NCBI GenBank assembly: GCA_027577595.1
Contig: JANBRJ010000001.1
Coordinates: 124,001-188,000, forward strand
Length of the DNA: 64,000 nucleotides
Source: Coemansia sp. RSA 487
Taxonomy: Eukaryota > Kickxellomycota > Kickxellomycetes > Kickxellales > Kickxellaceae
Direction of reading: 5' to 3'
In this document: positions 33,106 to 41,713 of the stretch, piece by piece
Layout: each line of letters opens with the position of its first letter
Numbering within the stretch: position 1 is the first letter of the stretch
Made by a program: the position numbers and the translations under genes
The notes under the pieces: model-generated
The model's database searches: none
Told to the model about the DNA's origin: nothing
Seen by the model: the letters and a program-made list of their open reading frames with translations, nothing else

Positions 33106-33702
33106 TTAATCTGTAATCGGAGTATTCAAGTGACTTCTAGGCTCGCTTGCATGGTTTTGGCGGTGTTCATTGTGAAACTGCTGCTGGCCGTGTGGATGTG
33201 ATAGCATGTCTCCAGGCAGTGGACCGCCGAACCTGTCCATAGGCATATCTGCGAACGGGTTGGACGAGATGGGTGCATGACTTTGTTCGGGCGCAACAGT
33301 TCCAAAGTTGCCAGCATGTGCTGGTTGATGTTGGTTTTCTCCATAGCGATCGGCATAGCGGATAATGGAGGGAGAGCCCGAGCCCTGAAGTACCTGCTGC
33401 TTCTTGCTCCTGACGGTCAGCCAGATAAGACACATGTCAATGATTAGCAGGGAGAGCATCAGGCTTGCACGCCAGGCAGCTGCGTGCGAGCCAGACAGGT
33501 GGCGAAGACGGACGAAATAGAATACAAGCTCGACTGCATAAACTGCACTTAGTGCGCTTTGGACAGCAATGGATATGTCGTGACGCCTTCTCTTGGCCAT
33601 TTCAGTCAACTCGCGTAGCTTTGATGTTGCTTGCATGTAGCGAGAGTGGCCAGCGTATCCACCGCTGCTGTGACCAACATTGGGTGGCGGGTAGTCAAAC
33701 AT
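33106..33702 (-). CDS. two-TM membrane protein, Pro/His-rich tail (possible family member D)
   Basis: This 198-residue protein has two hydrophobic segments at about residues 44-64 and 77-97, with a basic run (AKRRRHD) before TM1. After TM2 it reads VRSKKQQVLQ and then a His/Gln/Pro-rich cytosolic tail. Topology and size match the two-TM proteins at 17.5-23.6 kb, but the WLxS signature after TM2 is not conserved, so relatedness is only possible. It contains NPFADMPMDRF, where N-P-F could bind an EH domain (inference). The ATG at 33702 is the first of the frame. It diverges from the seven-TM gene at 34476. Function unknown. Confidence 0.72.
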   Translation of the reverse strand: MFDYPPPNVGHSSGGYAGHSRYMQATSKLRELTEMAKRRRHDISIAVQSALSAVYAVELVFYFVRLRHLSGSHAAAWRASLMLSLLIIDMCLIWLTVRSKKQQVLQGSGSPSIIRYADRYGENQHQPAHAGNFGTVAPEQSHAPISSNPFADMPMDRFGGPLPGDMLSHPHGQQQFHNEHRQNHASEPRSHLNTPITD

Positions 33703-34475
33703 TGCGCGATAGATAATAAAATTATATTTGTAATAATAAAATTGGTAAAACGTGCCGTCTGGCTTGTGTTGTTGCAAAGCAAGGCAGGTTTAGTCTTGAA
33801 TGGATGGTTATTTGCAAGTGCAGACACGGGTTGGAAATACATCTATATTTATGATTTGGAGGGATCTACTGCTATTAAAGGCATTGAAAAATAACCACTT
33901 GGCGCTTCTTGGTGTCCCCTGATTCTACTATCTTCCCTGTTTTCATTATTTCTCCGCACAGTTTGGATATTCTGAACAGGAAAGGCTTGTGAGTATGCAT
34001 AGACTCAAGCACAAAAACAGCCAAGGGTAAAGAAATGGTAATTTAAAACAGGCGTTATAGAAAATGTATTTCTGGCTTGTAATTGTGCCATTGGAGAAAG
34101 AAATTCTTTTTATACAACTCTTTATGATGTATAAAAGGATCCATGTGAGCAATTAAACGATAAACCGATTTCACACATGATTAAAAAGGCAAGGCAAAGC
34201 GATAATTGCAAGTAAAGAAAATTCAATGTGTAATAGTGGGCTAGCAAAGATAAAAAAAGGATTTTGCACTCTTTGTGCTAAAGAAAGAAATCATCCCATC
34301 ACAAAAGAAAAGGCGTTCACTGCTTGCAAAATACCTAGACTTTTTTCTTTTGTACGAACAATATTTCTCTTTAATGTAGGCTTTTCTATACGTTTCTTTA
34401 ACCATTTCTTATTTTTCTACTATACAACTTGCAAATATTTTTTACTTAATTGTTATCTATACTACAAAAATAGAC
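33703..34475. promoter_or_regulatory. divergent promoter region between the two-TM and seven-TM genes
   Basis: A 773-base AT-rich spacer between two divergently transcribed membrane-protein genes. The stretch just before 34476 is T-rich. No open frame with a domain is seen. Confidence 0.4.
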
Positions 34476-35543
34476 ATGGCTGCAGAAACGTCGAACGGCG
34501 GCGGAATAGCCATCATCGTTATATGCTCGCTTCTCCTGACTCTAAACTTTGCATGTCTCATATACTGCTTCTGGAAGCGCAACTACTTGCCGCTCAAGGC
34601 ATGCAACATGACAAATATGAACCTGACATACACATCCATGGTGATGACGTTTATTGGGAGTGTCAACATTGCCGGATTTTCTGGTAAAAGCAAAGTGTGG
34701 TCTGTGTGTGCTGTATCACTTGGGTGGCTAGGTATGGCACTGGGCGTGTTTGCCTTTATTGCTCTCTTTCAGATGCGCGTATACACTTACTTGAACATAT
34801 TTATACTGAATCGCCGGGCAACGGGGGTGTACTTTATAATTCCAGTTGCTTACGTTGTCATGATATCAATTATATACGCAATTATTGCCTTCATTCTTCC
34901 ACCAACCTCGGGATTTGCGTATATCTCGGAAACAAACGCTTGCTTTACTAATAACACGATGTATTTTATTGGGCTGGCCTTTGTTATTGTGCAGGCCGTT
35001 GTACTTTTGCTTTTGCTGGTCAAAATTCGCAAGATGGAATGCTGTTTCCATGAGAGCCGTAATGCGATCATAAACTTTATAGTCTGTGCTGTTTTCGGGT
35101 TTATCCTTTTGGCACTAGGTAGGATCAACTTTAGTGACGACAAGCTAGCGCTTGCAGGCATACTCAAGATCTTCTTTATAGTTGTTCCCCAGCAAATCTA
35201 CTTTTACATGAACCTCGGCCCAACCATCTATCACTTGTTTATCCATGCCAATGAGTACAACGACAAGTTTATCAACACCATTGAGGAAAGGGGCTTGGCA
35301 CAGGTGTATGAGCTTGTTTGCAAGTGTCCGCTCGGCGAAATCTCAAACATGAGCGCGGAGGGCAAAACCCGGGGCATTAGCATGGATGGCTCCGAAGCTG
35401 GCTCCGACTGTGGTTCAGAGTACAGTGTTTCAAGTAACTTTTCAGGGAATGTCCCTGGTCCAGACAACAACCAGCCACAACACCCTGCGCATCATACCCA
35501 AACTAGTCCAAATGGTCAGACGTTGCCATTTTACAGCATATGA
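34476..35543 (+). CDS. seven-transmembrane receptor-like protein
   Basis: This 355-residue protein has seven hydrophobic segments, at about residues 11-33, 48-67, 72-96, 112-138, 158-181, 192-215 and 226-252. A cytosolic tail of about 100 residues is rich in Ser, Gly, Asn and Gln. The N-terminus is short and there is no cleavable signal peptide. This is the topology of a G-protein-coupled receptor. The stretch after TM7 (FINTIEERGLAQVYEL) resembles the linker seen in fungal receptors that carry a C-terminal RGS domain, but no RGS domain is present. The exact class is not recognised. The single ATG at 34476 follows a T-rich leader. The ligand is unknown. Confidence 0.75.
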   Translation: MAAETSNGGGIAIIVICSLLLTLNFACLIYCFWKRNYLPLKACNMTNMNLTYTSMVMTFIGSVNIAGFSGKSKVWSVCAVSLGWLGMALGVFAFIALFQMRVYTYLNIFILNRRATGVYFIIPVAYVVMISIIYAIIAFILPPTSGFAYISETNACFTNNTMYFIGLAFVIVQAVVLLLLLVKIRKMECCFHESRNAIINFIVCAVFGFILLALGRINFSDDKLALAGILKIFFIVVPQQIYFYMNLGPTIYHLFIHANEYNDKFINTIEERGLAQVYELVCKCPLGEISNMSAEGKTRGISMDGSEAGSDCGSEYSVSSNFSGNVPGPDNNQPQHPAHHTQTSPNGQTLPFYSI

Positions 35544-35804
35544 TGTGAATTTCTTATTTGCTTACAGAGTAATATAAAACAGGTCTGCGAGATGAGAGCT
35601 CTGTAGTACGGTTGTCATCTTGTATTGGGCTAATGACTTCTATGGTCAACACTTTTTTGTAAAAACAAAAGCCTTTGCTTTTTCTAGATTGCTTTTCTTT
35701 TTCATATTTGTATCAGATATTGTGGCCGACAAAACATATGCACCAAATTCCAAACATATCAATAGTGAATTTGTGTTAAAACCACTATCAGAAAAAAAAC
35801 ACAG

Positions 35805-37061
35805 CTAGATCATTTGTTTGGCTGCGTCAGCTACAGCACGAGAGATAATGAGGCGCTGTATTTGCGAAGTGCCTTCGTAGATGGTAAAGATCTTTGCGTC
35901 TCTCATCAGCTTTTCTACGGGGTATTCGGTGTTGAATCCATTGCCACCAAAGATCTGGACGGCGTCGGAAGCACATTTGTTTGCGGTTTCCGATGCTAAG
36001 GCTTTGGCAATCGAAGCATAGTAGGTGTTGCGCTTGTTTTGGTCGCGCAGCCACGCAGCGCGCCAAACCATCATTCGCGACGACTCGACATTGATGGCCA
36101 TATCGGCTAGCATAAACGCAACGGCCTGGTGCTCTATGATGGGTTTTCCCATGGTCTTGCGCTGCAAAGCATATGCGGCCGCCTCATCCATTGCGCGCTG
36201 AGCCAAGCCCACTGCTGCAGACGCAACCAGCGGGCGTGTAATGTCGAAGGCGCCCATTGCAATCTTGAATCCTTGGCCGACATCGCCAAGGCGGTTCTCG
36301 TCTGGAACCTCGACGTCCTCGAATGTGATGCCGCGGGTGTCTGAGGCGCGCTGGCCCATGTTCCACTCCTTGCGGCCAACCGTGATGCCAGGACTGCTGG
36401 CATCAACAATAAACCCAGTGAACGCCTTGCCGGCATTGGCAGCTGGGTCGGTCTTGGCCAGTAAAAAGAACCAGTTGGCCTTGCCGCCGTTTGTGATCCA
36501 CATCTTTTGGCCATTGACTACCCATTTGTCGCCCTTCTTGACCGCATTCGTTTTGGCACCAGCGACATCGGATCCGGCGCCAGGCTCGGTTACGCAGTAC
36601 GCAGCCATCAGGGGCTCCTCCGTCATGCGTCCCAGATACTTTTTCTTCTGTGCGTCGCTGCCAGCAAGAATCACAGGCGCCTCAGCAAGCCCGTTTGCCT
36701 CGATTGCTGTTTGGATACCTGTGCATCCGTAAGCGAGCTGCTCAGACACCAGCGTAGCATCAAACACGCCCAGCCCAATACCGCCGTAGTTGGTCGGAAT
36801 GTGGGTGTTTACAAGACCAAGCTCCCACGCCTGCTTTATGACTTCCACCGGGTACTCGCCAGTCTTGTCGTGGTGGGGTGCGGCAGGAATAATCACATCG
36901 CGGGCAAACTGTCTTGCTGTCTCCTGGATAGATTGCTGGTCTTCGCTGAGCTGGAAACCAAGGGTTGGTGCAGTGGCCGTACTGCTGCTGCGCACAGCTA
37001 CGGTGGTGCTGAAGGCGCGATAGGTTTTGCGCGTTGTGCTGAGAAGTTGCGAGCGAAGCAT
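35805..37061 (-). CDS. ACADM: medium-chain acyl-CoA dehydrogenase, mitochondrial
   Basis: This 418-residue flavoenzyme catalyses the first step of mitochondrial fatty-acid beta-oxidation. The N-terminus ([20 protein letters not shown]) is Arg/Ser/Thr-rich without acidic residues, a mitochondrial presequence. The FAD and substrate region reads [13 protein letters not shown] then KMWITNGG. Near the end, [15 protein letters not shown] carries the catalytic Glu in the position used by medium- and short-chain enzymes. Length fits the family. The ATG at 37061 is the first in frame. Chain-length preference is judged from overall similarity only. A perfect CRE palindrome lies about 420 bases upstream at 37483-37490. 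Confidence 0.93.
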   Translation of the reverse strand: MLRSQLLSTTRKTYRAFSTTVAVRSSSTATAPTLGFQLSEDQQSIQETARQFARDVIIPAAPHHDKTGEYPVEVIKQAWELGLVNTHIPTNYGGIGLGVFDATLVSEQLAYGCTGIQTAIEANGLAEAPVILAGSDAQKKKYLGRMTEEPLMAAYCVTEPGAGSDVAGAKTNAVKKGDKWVVNGQKMWITNGGKANWFFLLAKTDPAANAGKAFTGFIVDASSPGITVGRKEWNMGQRASDTRGITFEDVEVPDENRLGDVGQGFKIAMGAFDITRPLVASAAVGLAQRAMDEAAAYALQRKTMGKPIIEHQAVAFMLADMAINVESSRMMVWRAAWLRDQNKRNTYYASIAKALASETANKCASDAVQIFGGNGFNTEYPVEKLMRDAKIFTIYEGTSQIQRLIISRAVADAAKQMI

Positions 37062-37482
37062 ATGGATAGAGAAGAGGGTTGAATATAACAAATATTGGTA
37101 TCAAGACGAAAAGTAGTATCAGCTAGAAAGGAATAAAAGTAGCAACCTGAAGAACAGAAATGCGCTAATATAAAGCAAAAGGAAGAGAAAAGGCAAAAGC
37201 TCTGTTTCGATTTCATGAGATATACAGGATGAGGGAAAAGCTGTAACGAGCTTGGTGTCTGTATTTTATCTCTGCTGTCACATGTGTTGCAGATAAATGA
37301 AGCTGGCTCACTTTCAGCATCAAGCGCATGTGAAAGTCGAGTTCTGTTGGTCATTCTATTTCTTCTACATCCACAGCTTTACGACTTTGGTTGTCACCTC
37401 ATCTTTGTAAAATCTAAATGTATAGTCGTTTATTTATTGTTGGTTTTAGTTAATAGCGTTGATGAAATTTGACATCGGATAG

Positions 37483-37490
37483 TGACGTCA
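37483..37490. promoter_or_regulatory. CRE/ATF-type palindrome TGACGTCA
   Basis: A perfect eight-base cAMP-response/ATF element inside the ten-base palindrome GTGACGTCAC. It lies upstream of the acyl-CoA dehydrogenase start. bZIP factors of the ATF/CREB class bind this site. Whether it controls that gene is inference; an eight-base match can also occur by chance. Confidence 0.35.
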
Positions 37491-40283
37491 CGATATTAAA
37501 TGCTAACTAAAATATGTATTGCGTGATCTGACGTTTGCCTTAGTTTAACATTGCTCGTTTGGTACTAAATTTGGCAGTATAAGTGACAAAATGTACCAGA
37601 AAGCCAAACAGCATGGCGCAATATTCCGAGCTCCTCGTGTATGATCAACACATCCAGCCAAAAACGACGTATCTAAAAGGCTAATATCGTGCAATGCAAA
37701 AGTTTAAGCAGGGAGGGAAGGCCATATTGGTAAAAAGCATCCATATTTTGGGTCAGATTAGAAGAGGTGGCGATGTTGCGTGCGAGAAAGAAACATTAGC
37801 GTTGTACGTTTAAAATAGCAGCAGAGTGCAAGTGAATAATAATAGAAGCGAGAGATGGTTTGTAGTGGTACTTTTTAAACGCTGAATAAAGCAAGCAAAA
37901 CACTGCAATAAAATATCAATAAAACCTTACCTGGAGTAAACATCCCACCATACCCACCCAGAAGCCGTAGACAAAAGGGTTCTCACACCAACCCTGAAGT
38001 CCCGATTGAGGATAGCGACGCCTGGTCCGGAAAGGCTGCAGGAGTTGACTGCATAAGGGCATGAGCACCACTGAGAGAACTTTGCGTGGACAAAATAGAA
38101 TGTCTAGAATGCTCTAACAATGAAGTGGGAAAGGCAGTGAAAAGGATGGCTTGCCAATTAAACAGGTAAATTTGACATTGTCTTTTACAGGTACTAATCT
38201 TTGAACATCGTTTGTGTTGTACACATGTCTTTTACTTGTGCTTTGTATATTGTCACGTCCGAGCATCGTCAAAGCAACAAGATAAACGAATGTTGCTTTA
38301 GAAAACCAGGCATAAGTGTTGATCAACACACAGGTATAAGCAAGCATCATCTTTATCGCATCTACTCTACAAGCAAGTAGCATTGGCCACACCAGTTCCT
38401 AGTGAGCAGCATCGGTGGCGATGGTTTGCTGGCTAGAAAACTGGTAGTGGCTCAGTAGAACGCAAGTAACAGCATTTTTGATATATATTTCCATTTTCAG
38501 TAGCCTATAATAGACCAAATAAAAAAGAAACCAAAATTATCGAGAAAGCATCATCGATTTTTGAAACATATTGTGTTGTGAATATGGTTTGAAGCGATTA
38601 CACATAATCAAATCGACACAGCCGCATAAATTCCAAAAACCACAGCCAAATTTATGTGGTTTTATGTGAAAACACAAATTTTTTTGTAAAGGTCAGTAAA
38701 GTCTAAGAAAACGGTCGACAAACAAAGGGCCATCATTGCAAAGTAGGGATGACAGGGACGATAAAAGTGAATATAATATAAATGCTCATGTGAATATTTA
38801 AGCCAAATTGAGACCTGGAGAGAAGGAAACAGCAGTCAATCCCTTTTGCTACTGTTTTTATTCGAACAAAACACAGGATGCACAGAAAAAAGAGGGACCA
38901 CGGGAGATGGCGGAGGCACACGCCCACCACCTGTGCCTTCATGAATCGCAACGAGATGGAGTAGCAGACCAAGACAGATAATGGCCATACATGGCTAATT
39001 AATTCACTACGGCCTGGACGATGACGACGTTTAGCATCAGCTGAGTCGGATTTATCGGTGGGCTTCAATCGGTCTGTATCTGCTCACATGCTCACTGACC
39101 AAGAATAGATGAGATAAATTAAGATGGGCTGGGAGATTGTGCCAAAAGTGGCATGTTGATTGGAAACAACCAAACAATTTATTGCACAGGAGAGGGCCAT
39201 CCTTGCCATAAAGAAAACAAGACTGTGAGCTTTTTTTTTACCGTTCTGTTTCCAGTAATTGCAATTAGACAAATAGATAGAAATGGCGGTGGCTTTCCAA
39301 ATACACTTGTGACAGACAAAGGGAGACTTTACAGAACCAGCCTTGTTTTTGCTGCTTTGTGAGCTCTCCTAGCCTATCCTTGTAAGAAAGACACGGGGTC
39401 GCATGAGATGTGGGTAAAATGGGCGATGTACAAAGACGTGCAACATGCGGAATACCAAAATGGAAATGCTCGGACATCATCAAGCTGAACTCATCGCTAT
39501 CGGACTTTACATCAATGAATTGCCTAAACCACACTTGTTTATTAACTGGCTTTATATCGTAAAAGGAATCCAGTCATTTCTCTGTAGAACAGAATAACCA
39601 GCCGAGACCTTCACTGCTGGAGAAATAGAAAGCAAGCTGCTTCCTTTCTAGAATCGCCCGTTTTTGGTGTGGCGTCTTGTTTGCGGCCACGGGGACTTTA
39701 ACATTATTCACATTGCGTTTATCTTGAAAGCAGGCGTTTTATACAATGTGAATTTGTCAAATCCAGCAGCACAGGAAAGAGCTGATAGATAACAAGTGTG
39801 GCTTTCGGCGGATTCAGCCTAGCATTCGTTGTTAGGTTGCGCTGTATGGCGCAGGACGTATTGTGGTTTGCGCGGGTTTGTGTAAACTACAGTCTACGCT
39901 TTGTTTGCGTCAGTCTAATTTCGTCTGCTGGTGGTCCTCCCATCAGGCAGCGCTATGTTATTTTTAATCAATCAAAAGATATATGCTGACTGTGAGACTA
40001 AGAAGCGAAACAGGAAAGGATAGGGGCGGTTGCCACCAAAACCTATTCTTGTCCCCACCATTCTTTCTATTTTTTTAAAAAAAGAATTTCCACAGCCGCA
40101 GCTAAAGTGGCTAAAGTCTCATTCCTTCTTTTGGGCCCCCTTTACATCCAGCAGCTTTCAGGCGCTGACTGGGGACACGCACACACACGCCTGTAGCCAT
40201 ATGACTGCTCACGCTGTGTAATTCAGGCCTTAATACATCGTACTGCACTTTGCATTCGTGCATCTCCTTTTAATTCTCCTGTG

Positions 40284-40292
40284 GTATATAAT
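40284..40292 (+). promoter_or_regulatory. TATA-like element of the Ser/Pro-rich gene
   Basis: GTATATAAT lies about 320 bases upstream of the start at 40609, just before a pyrimidine-rich leader. It is a reasonable TATA box by sequence and position only. Confidence 0.25.
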
Positions 40293-40608
40293 ACCTTCAC
40301 AACCCACCCCTCTTTGTCCTATTTTTTTCATCCTCCACAATCTTTAATGTTTATGCTACGCATATCCTCTTTTATACTCAAGCAACAGTACTTTCCTGGA
40401 ACCCTCCCTTTTTACGAACTATAATATTAAGCTAGCATTCGCCAGCTGTTTACGACATCAAGCATCACTTGCAACCAGTTTTTATTATTTTTTATTTCGT
40501 TCATCCCTTGCATATTTGATTCACAGCATCCTTATTTTCTACCTGCATCATATTATTCACCAAGCAAGCGCACCTTATTTATCCGTAGCATATCCTTTAC
40601 AGCAAGCA

Positions 40609-41334
40609 ATGTCCATTCCTCTTCCTTCCAACTTTGTTCTCGAGCAGGGAAAGTTTGCCCAAGAGAGACGCCGGCGCAGCAAGAGCGTGACAGCGTTCTC
40701 GTCGGCCACCACATCTAGCACTGACAGCACTGCAGGAAGACGGCGCAACACCGTGGGCACAACCGCGTTCCAGCGCCCACCAACATCACTAACCAGCATC
40801 TCAGAGTACCCGCTGTCGCCCACAGCTGCAACAGACGGATACTTGTCACCCAGAATGGGCGGCTCGTACATTCCATGTGCCGCAGTGTCCTCGGGCGTAG
40901 CCGGGGCCTGTGGCCACCGGCACGGCATTATGTCGCGGACAACGTCGCCGCTGCTGCCTGTTGATGTCGCCGCCACCGATGCGCTGTACATTGGCGCACA
41001 CAACTTGATTGGTGATGATGAGAACGACGACTGCGACGAGCAGGTGATGCTGCTCACGCCGCTCAGCCCGCCAATGACCCCTGAGCAGCCGGTCCACACG
41101 CATGCCCCCGCACCAAGCAGCAGCATCATGTCGCTGCCCAACTTATCCCTGTCGGCACTTGGTCTTCCATCTGCTTCCTCTGTGTGCTCAGACACCGGCT
41201 CCACCCCGCTGCTTGCATCCCTTGCAGAGCCCGAACTCACCAACAATTCCGTCACATGCCTGGTCCTGGACAATAAGCAAATCCATCTGGCTCGGCCAAG
41301 ACTTGTTCAAATCTCTCCCTCTTCGAAATATTAA
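40609..41334 (+). CDS. Ser/Pro-rich protein of unknown function
   Basis: This 241-residue protein is low-complexity, rich in Ser, Thr, Pro and Ala, with an N-terminal basic run (QERRRRSKS) and several S/T-P sites (for example PLSP, LTPLSPPMTP, TSPLLP). Such sites suit proline-directed kinases. The codon positions are G/C-rich at third sites compared with flanking AT-rich DNA, which supports real coding. No TM, signal peptide or named domain is seen. The ATG at 40609 follows a pyrimidine-rich leader. It ends 379 bases from the convergent kinase gene. Confidence 0.7.
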   Translation: MSIPLPSNFVLEQGKFAQERRRRSKSVTAFSSATTSSTDSTAGRRRNTVGTTAFQRPPTSLTSISEYPLSPTAATDGYLSPRMGGSYIPCAAVSSGVAGACGHRHGIMSRTTSPLLPVDVAATDALYIGAHNLIGDDENDDCDEQVMLLTPLSPPMTPEQPVHTHAPAPSSSIMSLPNLSLSALGLPSASSVCSDTGSTPLLASLAEPELTNNSVTCLVLDNKQIHLARPRLVQISPSSKY

Positions 41335-41713
41335 AAAAAGAGTAGTAACATTCTGGTGAGGGATTCGTCCTTCTCCACACCCGTTCTTCACAAACAGAGC
41401 AAACGCAGTACCTGAATGCTCATTTTTTCTCTCGCAAACATCTGATGACCCTCGTATTAATAGCCCCTCTCTCCGCATTATCTGTTTTTTGTGGTTCTTT
41501 CCTTTAAATGTATTTACTTTTTTTTCTATTTTAATACTCCACAAAAACAAATAAACAATCAACATAAAATAAACAGTAACCAGAAAAAAAACCATAACCT
41601 CTTGTGACATCCTTAGTCTTGAATTAAAAGACAAAAAGTAGAAATTAAAATTAAAATTAGATATGATCTAGTATTTCAAGAAAAGAGTAAAATGCTTTTT
41701 TTTGTTGTATGAG
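41335..41713. other. convergent spacer, AT-rich
   Basis: A 379-base spacer between two convergent genes. The part at 41640-41665 is almost only A and T. It should hold both 3' ends and transcription terminators. No open frame with support. Confidence 0.5.

Larger units (their letters stand above)
37062..40608. other. long divergent intergenic region, no supported gene
   Basis: About 3.5 kb separate the acyl-CoA dehydrogenase gene (minus) from the Ser/Pro-rich gene (plus). It holds a CRE site (37483-37490) and an inverted repeat (AACCACA / TGTGGTT near 38638-38661). On the minus strand there is an open stretch 38086-37931 that ends at an exact donor (CAG|GTAAGG) and could be an exon of an unrecognised gene. 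Several further membrane-like open frames occur to 39.5 kb, but splicing is ambiguous. The part nearest 40608 is pyrimidine-rich leader. Confidence 0.35.

Noticed and set aside
37920-37940. U1-snRNA-like CTTACCTGG on the plus strand, with GACTGCATAA further on.
   Set aside because: No Sm site, no U1-70K or U1A loop sequences follow. The match is explained by a splice donor on the other strand.
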